A DNA stretch of 64,000 nt from Bergeyella cardium (GTDB lineage: Bacteria > Bacteroidota > Bacteroidia > Flavobacteriales > Weeksellaceae): NCBI RefSeq assembly GCF_003614945.1, contig NZ_QYCZ01000002.1:1-64000 (forward strand). The letters are read 5' to 3'. Under the pieces are notes generated by a model that was given only the letters and a program-made list of their open reading frames with translations, was not told where the DNA came from and ran no database searches. A program made the translations under genes and the position numbers. Below, one piece after another: positions 44,342-54,193 of this stretch (its first letter is position 1; every line of letters starts with the position of its first letter).

Positions 44342-47300
44342 TTAATTTTCTACTCCGTTATTTCTCACTTTTGTATGATAGAATACATTTGGTCTTGCAC
44401 CTAATTCTTCTAATAGGTAGTATCTTCTATCACTTGCAAACAGTTCTCTTACCTTAGAATCTTTGTCGTTCATATCTCCAAAGACCATAGCACCGGAAGA
44501 ACAAGCTGCTGAACAAGCACAAGAATCCTGGAATTCCTGGTCTGTTACTTTTCTGCCCTCTTTCTTAGCTTTTAAGATAGTAGCCTGAGTTTCCTGGATA
44601 CATAGAGAACATTTCTCCATCACCCCTCTTGTTCTTACCACTACATCAGGGTTAAGAACCATTCTACCGAGGTCGTTGTTCATTTGGTAGTCAAACTTAT
44701 CGTTCATTGCATAGTTGAACCAGTTGAACCTCCTCACTTTGTATGGACAGTTGTTTGCACAATATCTGGTACCCACACATCTGTTATACGCCATTTGGTT
44801 CTGACCTTGCTTACCGTGTGAAGTCGCCGCTACTGGGCATACATTCTCACAAGGTGCATTATTACAGTGCTGGCACATCACAGGCTGGAAGATCACTTTT
44901 GGATTTTCCGCTGCGTGGTTTAAGATACCTCCATCTGTAAATGCGTTACCATACATACCTGGAACATCAAGACCTCCAGCTACTGCTTCCTCAGGCGTTA
45001 ATTTTCCGTCTTTATCAGTATCCAAGTTTTCTGGAATATCAGCAGAGTAGTAACGGTCGATTCTCAACCAGTACATATCTCTTGACATTCTCATCTCCTG
45101 CTTACCTACTACAGGAGTATTATTCTCTGCTTGGCAGGCAATGATACAAGCACCACATCCTGTACAAGCATTAAGGTCTATTGAGAGATTGAAGTGATGA
45201 CCATCTGTATCATCATAAGAATCCCAAAGGGTGATTTTTTCAGCAGGTAGAGAGCCATTAAGCGTATGATATTCCAATGGCTTATTCCAACCTTTTTTAG
45301 GGTCATCAAATGGTACATTAATGAAGTCATTAAGGCTTACTTCTTTCGCGATATCATAACGACCCATTAATGTATTCTGGAGCTGCATTCCAGCGAATTC
45401 ATAGTCTTCGCCTGTTTTTTCAATCTTAATATTATTGATATTAAAGTTTACCCCATCAAAGAGTGGATAAGCATTAATACCTGTAGCAGCTACTTTACCT
45501 GAATTTTTCTTACCATAACCAAGAGCTATACCTAAAGAACCATCTGCCTGACCAGGCTGAATAAATACAGGAACATCTTTCAGTATAACTTTTCCATTTA
45601 CGGAGAGGTTTACTTTATCTCCATCGAGCTGCATTCTTGCATTGAGTTTATTCTTAATACCGAGTTTCTCTGCATCTTTTGGAGAAATGGTCAAGTAATT
45701 ATCCCAAGAAAGTCTCGTAATAGGATCTGGAAGCTCCATAAGCCAAGGGTTATTAGCCTGAGTACCATCTCCGATAGAATTTGTATATAATGTTAATTCA
45801 AAGTCTGTCGCTTTAAATGATGCTATTTCATTTATCGCAGCTTCTGCATCTCCACCAGTATAAGAAAGTCTTCCAGCAATATTTGGAGTTTCATTAATAC
45901 CGTGATATAAAGCCTGATTAAATGTAGCATTATGCAAGATAGTTGTAGCATTAGCTTTTAAATAATCGTAATAATTATTCGCTTCGCTATCTTTTCCATT
46001 AATCCAAACCAATAGAGATTCTTCTAATTGTCTTGGCTTAAATATTTTTTGGATTGTAGGCTGGGTAAGTGCATAAACTCCTGTCTGTGGAGCGATATCT
46101 CCCCAAGATTCTAACCAGTTCGCTACTGGGATTACCGCTTTGGAAATATCATAAACCTCGTGTTTCTTATCACAGAAAGAGATGATATTTTTAGCTTTGG
46201 TAGCTGCGGTTTTGAATGCTTCCCCTTGGTTGGAAGAATATATCGGGTTTACATTATTAATGATTAGCGTATCTACCTCACCAGCATTAAGCCAAGAGAG
46301 CAATTGCTTATATCTTTCCCCATCATACTCTTTAAGGAAGCAAGCCTCACCAGTAAATGCACTTGATGCAAGTTTTTGGTTGATTAAGTGAGAAAGAACG
46401 ATAGCCGCCTTAGAACCATCCGCTAAAACAACAGCTTTATTACCTTTTGCTTTAAGCTCTTTTAGTATTTCTTTTGCCTCCTTGTTAGAAGTTTCTCCAT
46501 CAAGTCCTTTATAAACCTCTACCAATGTATTGAGAACCGCACTTGGTTTTAGTCTGTATCTTGTATCAGCATTAGCTCCTGTTAGAGACATATTAGCTTC
46601 TACTTGGATGTGCCTTAGCATTCCCTTACCTGGTTTTCTCGCTTCTGCATAAGAATGCTCTAAGCTCTGACCATTAAACATCTCTAAGAAATCTGCTTGG
46701 AAGGATACTACCAATTCTGCTTTTGTAAGGTCATAAACAGGCAATGCTCTCATTCCGAAAACTTCCTGTGCAGCATCAAGATTTGCAGCGAGTGGGATTG
46801 CATCATATATCACCAATTCTGCTGTAGGATATTTCTCTTTGAAATCTGCAAACAGCTTCTTAAATGTAGGAGAAGGTAATGAGTGGGAGAGAAGAACAAT
46901 CTTCTTACCACTTGCCGCTGCTCCCTCTAAGGACTTCAATGCGTAAGTATCAAGTGCATCAAAGGTTGCGTCTTTCTTATCGAGTTTAGGTTGTTTTACC
47001 TTATCATTATCATAAAGTGAAAGCACAGAAGCCTGAGCTCTTGTATTGGTACAACCGAAACCTTTTGCAGCAGGATTTGGATTAATTTTAATAGGCCTTC
47101 CCTCTCTTGTTTTTACTAAAACGCTCGCAAAGTCATACCCATCATAGTAAGCCGAAGCGTAATAGTTAGGAACACCCGGTATAATATTATGCGGTTTTAC
47201 CACATAAGGAATTGTCTTAATCACTGGCGATTCACAAGCCGCTAATGCAACAGCTGCAGTGGAGAAACCAGCTATTTTAAGGAAATCTCTTCGTGAAGTG

Positions 47301-47443
47301 AGAGGAGTATTTGCATTTTCCTCAGCAGCGTTTATTTCATCTACTGGGATTTCCTCTATAAACTCTTTCTGAGCCAACTTCTGTGTAAGCGTTGGGTCTT
47401 TTAGTTCGTGAATACTTCTGAATTGTATTTTATTTGAAGCCAT
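44342..47443 (-). CDS. actB: Alternative complex III subunit ActB (Tat-exported Fe-S protein)
   Basis: A 1033-residue protein. An N-terminal Tat signal, SRRDFLKIAGF (twin Arg 51-52), runs into a lipobox-like LAAC at Cys70. It continues with a molybdopterin-oxidoreductase-like domain, without the cofactor in characterised ActB proteins, to about residue 740. A four-cluster ferredoxin domain then has cysteine groups CTGCGACIIAC, CQHCNNAPCENVC, CVGTRYCANNC and CSLC. It passes electrons from quinol along the Fe-S wire to the hemes of ActA. An Asp-rich loop between the first two groups (DTDKDGKLTPEEA) looks like an EF-hand calcium site. Length and order match flavobacterial ActB. Confidence 0.95.
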   Translation of the reverse strand: MASNKIQFRSIHELKDPTLTQKLAQKEFIEEIPVDEINAAEENANTPLTSRRDFLKIAGFSTAAVALAACESPVIKTIPYVVKPHNIIPGVPNYYASAYYDGYDFASVLVKTREGRPIKINPNPAAKGFGCTNTRAQASVLSLYDNDKVKQPKLDKKDATFDALDTYALKSLEGAAASGKKIVLLSHSLPSPTFKKLFADFKEKYPTAELVIYDAIPLAANLDAAQEVFGMRALPVYDLTKAELVVSFQADFLEMFNGQSLEHSYAEARKPGKGMLRHIQVEANMSLTGANADTRYRLKPSAVLNTLVEVYKGLDGETSNKEAKEILKELKAKGNKAVVLADGSKAAIVLSHLINQKLASSAFTGEACFLKEYDGERYKQLLSWLNAGEVDTLIINNVNPIYSSNQGEAFKTAATKAKNIISFCDKKHEVYDISKAVIPVANWLESWGDIAPQTGVYALTQPTIQKIFKPRQLEESLLVWINGKDSEANNYYDYLKANATTILHNATFNQALYHGINETPNIAGRLSYTGGDAEAAINEIASFKATDFELTLYTNSIGDGTQANNPWLMELPDPITRLSWDNYLTISPKDAEKLGIKNKLNARMQLDGDKVNLSVNGKVILKDVPVFIQPGQADGSLGIALGYGKKNSGKVAATGINAYPLFDGVNFNINNIKIEKTGEDYEFAGMQLQNTLMGRYDIAKEVSLNDFINVPFDDPKKGWNKPLEYHTLNGSLPAEKITLWDSYDDTDGHHFNLSIDLNACTGCGACIIACQAENNTPVVGKQEMRMSRDMYWLRIDRYYSADIPENLDTDKDGKLTPEEAVAGGLDVPGMYGNAFTDGGILNHAAENPKVIFQPVMCQHCNNAPCENVCPVAATSHGKQGQNQMAYNRCVGTRYCANNCPYKVRRFNWFNYAMNDKFDYQMNNDLGRMVLNPDVVVRTRGVMEKCSLCIQETQATILKAKKEGRKVTDQEFQDSCACSAACSSGAMVFGDMNDKDSKVRELFASDRRYYLLEELGARPNVFYHTKVRNNGVEN

Positions 47444-47466
47444 TTATACTTCTAATTTTTTCGTTA

Positions 47467-48837
47467 TTAATAATGACATTTACCACATTCAAGTCCTCCG
47501 ATAGCATCTACCGTAATCTTACCTTGAGATTTAGGATATTGTTTCTTAAGTTTATCGTGCAGCTTCGCAAAATATTCTTTATTATATCCGTTGGTCATAT
47601 CTACCTCTGTAGTTCTGTGGCATTCTATACACCATCCCATCGTAAAATCATTTGCCATTTGTACCACATTCATTTCATCTACTTTGCCGTGGCAGGCTTT
47701 ACAAACAACATCTATTTTATCATTAGGGTTTTTCTTGTTATGAGAATCAATAATCGCTTTCTCTCCTGCCACCACATGCTGAGCGTGATTGAAGAATACA
47801 AAATCTGGCATATTATGGATTCTCACCCATTGTACAGGTTTTGTTTTCCCTGTGTAGGACTGGCTACCTGCATCCCAACCTGTAGCTTGGTAGATTTTCT
47901 GAATCTCACCATCATAGAATTCTTTTGTTTTTCCTGGCTCGATATAAGCCCCTTTGTATTCTGAAATACCTCTGTGGCAGTTCATACAAACATTCATAGA
48001 CGGGATTTCGGAGACCTTGCCATATTTAGCCCCAGAGTGGCAAAGCTGGCAATCAATATTATTCTCTCCCACGTGAATTTTATGCGAGAAGTAAATCGGT
48101 TGTTCTGGTTTATATCCTTTATAAACTCCAATCCACATCAGCCAGTTCCAAACTCCATAGAGCGCTACCACTGCCAATACGGTCATCAAACCATTACCTA
48201 CGAGGTTAAATCTATTATAAAGGCGTTCTACCTTTCTTGCTCTCTCAGGGTCTAAGTTACCAGACCTTTGAAGTTTGATAAGCCCTCTTAACCTGAGCAG
48301 AACCCAGATAAGCAAGCCTACAACTGCAAGTAGAGAACCTATAATCAATTTAGACTGTAAATCCGCTTTGCTTTCCTGTGCTAATTCTTCATTTGCCTGT
48401 TTTGCACCTTCTGGAGCTGCAGCTGGTTTTGCTGGCTCTGGTGCAGGAGGGTTAGAAGTATAAGCCAATATATCATCTATATCCTTCTCAGAAAGATTAG
48501 GAAACGGAGACATTGGGATTTTGTTAAACTTCTCAAACACCTCATTAGCGTATTTATCTCCTGAGTTTACTACATCCATAGAATTAACAATCCACTTGTG
48601 TAGCCAATCTTTCCCAAGACCGTGTTCTTTTTCTAATCGCTCTACAACTCCTCCTAATGACGGACCTACCAACTGCTTATCCAATGCGTGGCAAGCAGCA
48701 CAATTGGTTTTAAACAAAGTCTCCCCGTTTTTAGGATCACCTGTAGCGGCATCTTGCGCGTAAATAGAAGCACTCGTAGATAGCAATAGACCTATTGCTA
48801 CCAATGCTTTCCTGTAATGCTTTCTCCAACTAATCAT
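47467..48837 (-). CDS. actA: Alternative complex III subunit ActA (multiheme cytochrome c, six heme sites)
   Basis: A 456-residue protein. A signal peptide ends at SIYAQ. A monoheme cytochrome c domain has CAACH at 46-50, and a Pro/Ala-rich linker (131-145) follows. Two membrane helices lie at about 163-182 and 212-236. A pentaheme domain carries CQLCH 263, CMNCH 284, CKACH 379, CIECH 403 and CGKCH 451. So six c-type heme motifs are present: the classical five plus one in a fused N-terminal domain. First gene of the act operon, behind a TATTTTTG box. Confidence 0.95.
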   Translation of the reverse strand: MISWRKHYRKALVAIGLLLSTSASIYAQDAATGDPKNGETLFKTNCAACHALDKQLVGPSLGGVVERLEKEHGLGKDWLHKWIVNSMDVVNSGDKYANEVFEKFNKIPMSPFPNLSEKDIDDILAYTSNPPAPEPAKPAAAPEGAKQANEELAQESKADLQSKLIIGSLLAVVGLLIWVLLRLRGLIKLQRSGNLDPERARKVERLYNRFNLVGNGLMTVLAVVALYGVWNWLMWIGVYKGYKPEQPIYFSHKIHVGENNIDCQLCHSGAKYGKVSEIPSMNVCMNCHRGISEYKGAYIEPGKTKEFYDGEIQKIYQATGWDAGSQSYTGKTKPVQWVRIHNMPDFVFFNHAQHVVAGEKAIIDSHNKKNPNDKIDVVCKACHGKVDEMNVVQMANDFTMGWCIECHRTTEVDMTNGYNKEYFAKLHDKLKKQYPKSQGKITVDAIGGLECGKCHY

Positions 48838-48885
48838 TTATAGTAAAATTGGGTTATGAAAAAAATGAATTTTATTTCTCGCCGG

Positions 48886-48893
48886 CAAAAATA
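48886..48893 (-). promoter_or_regulatory. TAnnTTTG promoter box of actABCDEF
   Basis: TATTTTTG on the minus strand, 49 bp before the actA ATG. Confidence 0.6.
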
Positions 48894-49287
48894 TAACATT
48901 TAACAGAAAATTAAGAGACCCCCACCCCCTGTTTCCTTATACGAGTTAAATTTGTATGTAGTCTAAATTGCAAGCGCACTTTATTTACATTAAAAATCAA
49001 TAAATTAAATAAACACACAAGCATTATCAAACTGTTAATTATAATAAAGATTTTTAACTAAAAACCTCTTTATAAAATATTCAAAAATATTAACCTTCAC
49101 CATCTAAATCCTCAAAACACACCAAAATGGTACAATGATGAAAGGAGATCTGAACAAAATTACAAAACTCATAATAATTCATTCTGATAAGCACATCTTT
49201 TATCTATATTTCTATATATCCCTTATAAAAAAATTAGGTCTCAATCTTTAAGAGCTCAGAACTCCTATAATATATCAAATTTATTAT
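48894..49287. other. Intergenic, no gene
   Basis: About 390 bp of AT-rich DNA between two divergent promoters (act operon and SPOR gene). No open frame with coding character and no strong hairpin; only a C-rich patch at 48920-48930 stands out. There is room for regulatory sites but I see no clear operator. Confidence 0.5.
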
Positions 49288-49295
49288 TATTTTTG
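49288..49295 (+). promoter_or_regulatory. TAnnTTTG promoter box of the SPOR gene
   Basis: TATTTTTG, 17 bp before the ATG at 49313. Confidence 0.55.
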
Positions 49296-49312
49296 CTCAA
49301 AATATTTTCGTG

Positions 49313-49843
49313 ATGAAGAAATTAATATTAGCTCTCAGCCTTAATCTATCCTCATTTTTTATTTTCAGCACCGCTCAAACGGTAACGAAGGTGGATACAA
49401 TAAACGGAACCCCACTAACGATAACCGCAAGCCCAAAAGTAAGTGAACTGATAAACAAAATGGATAGCAATAACTGTAAAAGGTCAACAAATGATAGTAG
49501 TTTTTCCTATACAGATGACTTAGACTCAAGAAGAATATCCGTTCCGAAAAGGAAGCTCTCTACTGCTGAGATTTGCAGGCAAAACCCACGAGTATTGGGC
49601 TACAAGATACAAGTAGCGGTAGTAAAAAGCAATAAAGAAGCAAATGAAATAAAGGCGAGTTTTAGACAGAAATTCCCACATACAAAAACGATAGTAGACG
49701 CCTCCCTAAGACCTAATTATAAAATTTTAGCGGGGAGCTACTTTACAAAAGAAAGCGCTTCGGGGGATTTAAAAAGTATAAAGGCGCATTTTAAATCCGC
49801 AGTAGCTGTACAATACTACATCTTCTGCGAGGAAGGAAAATAA
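49313..49843 (+). CDS. Secreted SPOR-domain protein
   Basis: A 176-residue protein with an N-terminal signal peptide (MKKLILALSLNLSSFFIFSTAQ), a low-complexity middle and a C-terminal SPOR domain (about 98-172). The SPOR domain has GYKIQVAVVKSNKEANEIKASF and YKILAGSYFTKESASGDL, the two halves of its fold. SPOR domains bind denuded glycan strands of septal peptidoglycan, so the protein is likely periplasmic and division-related. The frame allows a GTG three bases upstream. Single gene with its own terminator. Confidence 0.88.
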   Translation: MKKLILALSLNLSSFFIFSTAQTVTKVDTINGTPLTITASPKVSELINKMDSNNCKRSTNDSSFSYTDDLDSRRISVPKRKLSTAEICRQNPRVLGYKIQVAVVKSNKEANEIKASFRQKFPHTKTIVDASLRPNYKILAGSYFTKESASGDLKSIKAHFKSAVAVQYYIFCEEGK

Positions 49844-49856
49844 AAAGTAACCTAAC

Positions 49857-49899
49857 AAAAAAAAATGCTTGCTGAGAATAGATTCAGCAAGCATTTTTT
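49857..49899. terminator. Bidirectional terminator
   Basis: A long stem, AAATGCTTGCTGA / TCAGCAAGCATTT, with an 8-nt loop, flanked by A and T runs, between convergent genes. Confidence 0.93.
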
Positions 49900-49919
49900 A
49901 TACAGTAAAACATTAAATT

Positions 49920-51107
49920 CTATTTAGAAAACTCCCTTTGGAGAACCGTAAATGCTGGGAAGTGGTCGCTATACCCACCTGTATATTGATCTCCTGCCCA
50001 AGAGCGGAAAGGATACCCCTTATACTGCCCAGAATCTGTAATAAGATAAGACGGTGCAAAAATGTTGGTAGTAAACATAGCGTAGGTTTTCTTATCCTTA
50101 TTCTGAACGAGATTTTTAGTCATAATAATCTGATCAAACATATTAGGTGCATCTCTGTAAGCATAAGATGCCACACCGTTTTTGAAGAGCTTCCACATAG
50201 GGTTGAAGTAAGGAGAAGTCTCAGAGAGGTCTTTCTCTCTACCCACAGCACCTAAATATTTAGTGATACTCTCATTATCGGGGTCATCATTAAAGTCTCC
50301 CATTGCTAATATTTTTATACCTGGGATTTCTGCTCTCAGCCTGTCCATCTCTTCTTTTAGATAGACCGCAGCTGCATTTCTCTTAGGATTTGAGGCCGTA
50401 CCTCCTCTCCTCGATGGCCAGTGGTTCATTATAACTGCGATTTTCTCGCCGTCTAACAGCCCTTGAACGATTAATAAATCACGAGTATATTCTCTCTTAC
50501 CATCTTCTCTGTAGATTTTCATCTCCTTTTTGGAAATTTTAATAGGCAGAAACCTTTTCTTCTGATAAATAATTGCTACATCTATCCCCCTTGCATCATA
50601 GGAATTATAATGAGCTACACCGTAATCATACCTTGCGAGAGCGGGCTGCTTGGTAAGTTCTTCCACCACTTGTCTGTTTTCTACCTCTATAAGCCCGACT
50701 ATCACAGGTGCTGTATTCGTATATTTTCTACCGAGGTCTGAAATCACTTTTGCAAGCCTTCCCATTTTATCATCATAGAGTTTTTTATCCCATTTTTTAG
50801 GGCTTAGTGGAGTAAAATCATCACTTAAAATCTGTTTTCTCACTACTTTTTTACCGATAAGCTTCTCATCGCTCCACTCTCCTCTGTATTCTTCTGTAAC
50901 AGGAAGGTATTGCAATGAATCTAATAGCACACTCCTATGAAAAGCAGGATTATCGGGAGATAAAGTACCATCTATATAATCAGCAGACGGATAAATATCC
51001 CATAGATTCTCCACATTCATAAAACCAATTGCAGCACGCTGAACTTGTTTTTGCTGAGCCTGCATAAGTGTAAAACTTAACAGCCCGAATAATACATACT
51101 TCTTCAT
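49920..51107 (-). CDS. Secreted endonuclease/exonuclease/phosphatase-family protein
   Basis: A 395-residue protein with a signal peptide ending at MQAQQ. It has the metal-dependent DNase I-like fold: MNVENLWD (Asn and Glu of the metal site), VGLIEVEN, NHWPSRRGG, the catalytic MGDFNDDPDN and the late SDHFPAF. It could cut nucleic acids or hydrolyse phosphodiesters outside the cytoplasm. It is divergent from a TonB receptor/DUF5689 lipoprotein pair 232 bp away, which suggests a shared scavenging role, but that is inference. Substrate is not predictable. Confidence 0.9.
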   Translation of the reverse strand: MKKYVLFGLLSFTLMQAQQKQVQRAAIGFMNVENLWDIYPSADYIDGTLSPDNPAFHRSVLLDSLQYLPVTEEYRGEWSDEKLIGKKVVRKQILSDDFTPLSPKKWDKKLYDDKMGRLAKVISDLGRKYTNTAPVIVGLIEVENRQVVEELTKQPALARYDYGVAHYNSYDARGIDVAIIYQKKRFLPIKISKKEMKIYREDGKREYTRDLLIVQGLLDGEKIAVIMNHWPSRRGGTASNPKRNAAAVYLKEEMDRLRAEIPGIKILAMGDFNDDPDNESITKYLGAVGREKDLSETSPYFNPMWKLFKNGVASYAYRDAPNMFDQIIMTKNLVQNKDKKTYAMFTTNIFAPSYLITDSGQYKGYPFRSWAGDQYTGGYSDHFPAFTVLQREFSK

Positions 51108-51178
51108 CTTTAAAAATGTTAAATGTTATCAGAAATGATAATTAACTCCTACATTAATTATCCCCTTATAAATTGTGG

Positions 51179-51186
51179 CAAAATTA
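51179..51186 (-). promoter_or_regulatory. Possible TAnnTTTG promoter box of the nuclease gene
   Basis: TAATTTTG on the minus strand, 72 bp before the ATG at 51107. Spacing is longer than for other genes here. Confidence 0.4.
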
Positions 51187-51286
51187 ATAAAACAGAGATT
51201 TATATTGAAGTTTTAGCATTAGTTTTTTAGTATTGATACCATAGCTAAAATGTTAATAGAAATTAACAATATTCAAAAATAGATTT

Positions 51287-51294
51287 ATCTTTGT
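51287..51294 (+). promoter_or_regulatory. TAnnTTTG promoter box of the TonB receptor operon
   Basis: TATCTTTG, 46 bp before the receptor ATG. Confidence 0.55.
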
Positions 51295-51339
51295 CCCTCT
51301 AAATTCAATTCTAATAAGATAATTAAATAATGATATGCT

Positions 51340-54171
51340 ATGATAAAGAACTTATCTCTCATCTCTTTATTTACCTTGTTACCTGCATCCTTTTACTATG
51401 CACAAACCACGGTCTATGCGTATGTAAAAGATAACCACGGTAAACCGGTAGAAAGAGCAGAAGTAGACCTTTTACAGTCTAATGATGATGTTACTGCCGA
51501 TAAAATCGGTTATTTCCAATTTGTGGATTTAAAGCCAGGCCAGTACCAGGTAACTATTTCCAAATTTGGATTCGAGACTCAGATTATCCAGTTTAGTGTA
51601 ACTGCAAATGAAAAGAGAAAAGACCTTGGGGTAATCAACTTAGTGCCTATGGCAGGAGCTATGGACTCTGGTGTTATGATGGTAGATGAATCTATGTCTG
51701 ATGATGACGGTGGCTCTATGCAACCAACCGTAGGTCTCCTAAATGCAGGCAAAGATGCTTTCCAAAGTGTAGCTGCATTTGAATTAGGAGCATATTGGTT
51801 CCGCCCAAGAGGGGTAGATAACCGCTATGAAGATGTTTTGTTCAACGGTGTTCCTATGTCTAAAAATGATGATGGACGAATTGACTTCTCAAATTGGGGT
51901 GGGCTAAATGATGTAACCCGTTATCCGATAGAGAATGCAGACAACATCACCCCATCAGAATATACTTTCGGTAACTTAGGAGGGGTTATTTACTACAACA
52001 CAAGGGCTTCTTCTTACAGAAAAGGCACTTCCCTCGCATATTCATTTACTAACAGAAGCTATTTCCACAGACTAATGGCTACTTACTCCACTGGTATGAG
52101 CAAAAGCGGCTGGGCATTTACTTTCTCAGGAAGTAGAAGATGGGCAAATACAGGTATTATTGATGGTTTATACCAAGATTCTTATGCCTATTTCGGTTCT
52201 ATCGAGAAGAAATTTAGCGATAGATTCTCTATTAACCTAACCGCCTTTGGAGCTCCTACTTATAGGGCATCAAACAGTCCAAATACCCAAGAAGTATATG
52301 ATTTAATGGGTAAAAACTACAACGCTTACTGGGGCTGGCAGAATGGTGAAAAGAGAAACTCGAGAATCAAAAAGATGCACGAGCCTATGTTCCAACTACA
52401 ATTCTATAATAAACTGGGAAAAACCTCAAATTGGAACAACACATTCTCTTATCAGTTCGGTAGAGACGGAAGAAGCCGCCTTGATTGGTTCCACGCCGCA
52501 GATCCAAACCCTACTTATTACAGAAATCTCCCAAGCTACTGGATTTCTAAATTCCAAGAGAACAATAGCCTTGGCGGAAAAGATATTACAGACATAGAAC
52601 AAGCCATTATTGATGCTCAAAGGAATGATTTCCTCAATAATAAGAGCCAAATTAATTGGGAGGCACTCTATAATATGAATCGTCTCAACTATGATAAAGG
52701 CGCAAGGTATTCCATCGTAGAAGATGTGAATAAAGACAAAACTTTCAACTTTATCTCTCACTTTGATACTAAACTTGCAAGCAATTGGAGGCTCAACTTA
52801 AACTTTGCGTATCAAAATTTGGTCTCCGATAACTTCCGAGAGATAAAAGACCTCCTTGGAGCGGCATTCGCAAATAATGTAAATGCTTTCGGCAATGATA
52901 AACCTTATGACTTAGACAACCCAAATACAAAAGTGAAAGAAGGAGACAGAACTCAGTATTCTTACGACCTTCTTAGGAGCTCTTATACCTTTAATGCTTC
53001 CACAGAAGTAGATTTATCCCGATGGAATGTCGTTGGTTCCATATTCGGTTCCTATTCCGAGTCTCAAAGAGAGGGCAAATTCAGGAATCATTTCTATGCT
53101 GACAATTCCAAAGGCAAGAGTGCAAAGTACAATTCTCTCAATGCAGGGCTAAAAGGTAGGGTTACCTATACAATTAATGGTAAAAACTTCATCGTATATA
53201 ATGGTACGCTTTACTCTGCAGCACCTACTTTAAACGAAATCTTCGTAAACCCAAGGGTGTCAAACATCCTTACCCCTGAACTTTCCAGTCAGATCGTAAA
53301 TGCAAATGATTTGAGCTACATATTGAGAGGTCAGACTCTTAAACTAAGGCTTACAGGCTACCTTACAGACATTCAAAATGCAGTAGAAGTATCAAGATAC
53401 TATGCAGAAGGTATTCAGCTCGGTAGCTCACAGACGCCTCAGGATGCTTTCGTCTCTGAAATTATGACGGGAACCCATAAACAATACTTAGGTGCAGAGC
53501 TGGGAATAGATTTAAAACTTTCTTCTACCCTTAATCTAACTGCTGCAGGTAGCTGGGGAGAATATAAGTACAAAAACACTCCTAATGTGTATGTAAGTGC
53601 AGATAATGAGAACTATGCACGAGGTTTTGAATACCTTGGAAAAGCAAATATTAAAAATTACAGGGTTTCTGGCACTCCACAATCTGCTTTTTCGGTAGGG
53701 ATTAAATACAACTCCCCGAAATACTGGTGGATAGGTGCAAGTGCAAACTACTTGATGGATCAGTATTTGGATATTTCTGTGCTCAACAGAACGGATAAAT
53801 TCTATACCGACCCAAGTACAGGCGACAATTACACCGCTATCGTAGATCCAAAAACGGGAATCAGCATCCCAGAAGCTACTCCTGAAACCGTTGAACCCCT
53901 CGTAAGGCAGACAAAATTTGATGACCAGTTTATGCTCAATGCTAATGCGGGCAAATCTTTCCTTCTCGGTAAGTACAGAATGGGTATTAGCGTAAGTGTA
54001 AACAATATCCTCAACAATAGAAACTATGTAACGGGGGGCTTCGAGCAAGGCAGGAAATCTAATTTCCGCGATGCCTATGTAGAAAGTCAAAGAGGCACCC
54101 CTATATTTGGACCAAAACTGTGGTATGACAGGGGTACTACGTTCTTTGCTAATGTATATCTTAGGTTTTAA
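51340..54171 (+). CDS. TonB-dependent outer membrane receptor
   Basis: A 943-residue receptor. The signal peptide ends YYAQ. A carboxypeptidase-like regulatory domain covers about 23-105 (TTVYAYVKDNHGKPVERAEV). A plug follows with FRPRGVDNRYEDVLFNGVPM and LGGVIYYNTRASSYRKG, and then a long 22-strand barrel ending in the aromatic FFANVYLRF. No N-terminal secretin-like STN domain, so it is not a sigma/anti-sigma transducer. Ligand unknown. The DUF5689 lipoprotein gene follows after 22 bp, recalling the receptor plus surface-lipoprotein pairs of nutrient-uptake loci. Confidence 0.93.
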   Translation: MIKNLSLISLFTLLPASFYYAQTTVYAYVKDNHGKPVERAEVDLLQSNDDVTADKIGYFQFVDLKPGQYQVTISKFGFETQIIQFSVTANEKRKDLGVINLVPMAGAMDSGVMMVDESMSDDDGGSMQPTVGLLNAGKDAFQSVAAFELGAYWFRPRGVDNRYEDVLFNGVPMSKNDDGRIDFSNWGGLNDVTRYPIENADNITPSEYTFGNLGGVIYYNTRASSYRKGTSLAYSFTNRSYFHRLMATYSTGMSKSGWAFTFSGSRRWANTGIIDGLYQDSYAYFGSIEKKFSDRFSINLTAFGAPTYRASNSPNTQEVYDLMGKNYNAYWGWQNGEKRNSRIKKMHEPMFQLQFYNKLGKTSNWNNTFSYQFGRDGRSRLDWFHAADPNPTYYRNLPSYWISKFQENNSLGGKDITDIEQAIIDAQRNDFLNNKSQINWEALYNMNRLNYDKGARYSIVEDVNKDKTFNFISHFDTKLASNWRLNLNFAYQNLVSDNFREIKDLLGAAFANNVNAFGNDKPYDLDNPNTKVKEGDRTQYSYDLLRSSYTFNASTEVDLSRWNVVGSIFGSYSESQREGKFRNHFYADNSKGKSAKYNSLNAGLKGRVTYTINGKNFIVYNGTLYSAAPTLNEIFVNPRVSNILTPELSSQIVNANDLSYILRGQTLKLRLTGYLTDIQNAVEVSRYYAEGIQLGSSQTPQDAFVSEIMTGTHKQYLGAELGIDLKLSSTLNLTAAGSWGEYKYKNTPNVYVSADNENYARGFEYLGKANIKNYRVSGTPQSAFSVGIKYNSPKYWWIGASANYLMDQYLDISVLNRTDKFYTDPSTGDNYTAIVDPKTGISIPEATPETVEPLVRQTKFDDQFMLNANAGKSFLLGKYRMGISVSVNNILNNRNYVTGGFEQGRKSNFRDAYVESQRGTPIFGPKLWYDRGTTFFANVYLRF

Positions 54172-54193
54172 TTAACTTTTTAAATCATCAGAA

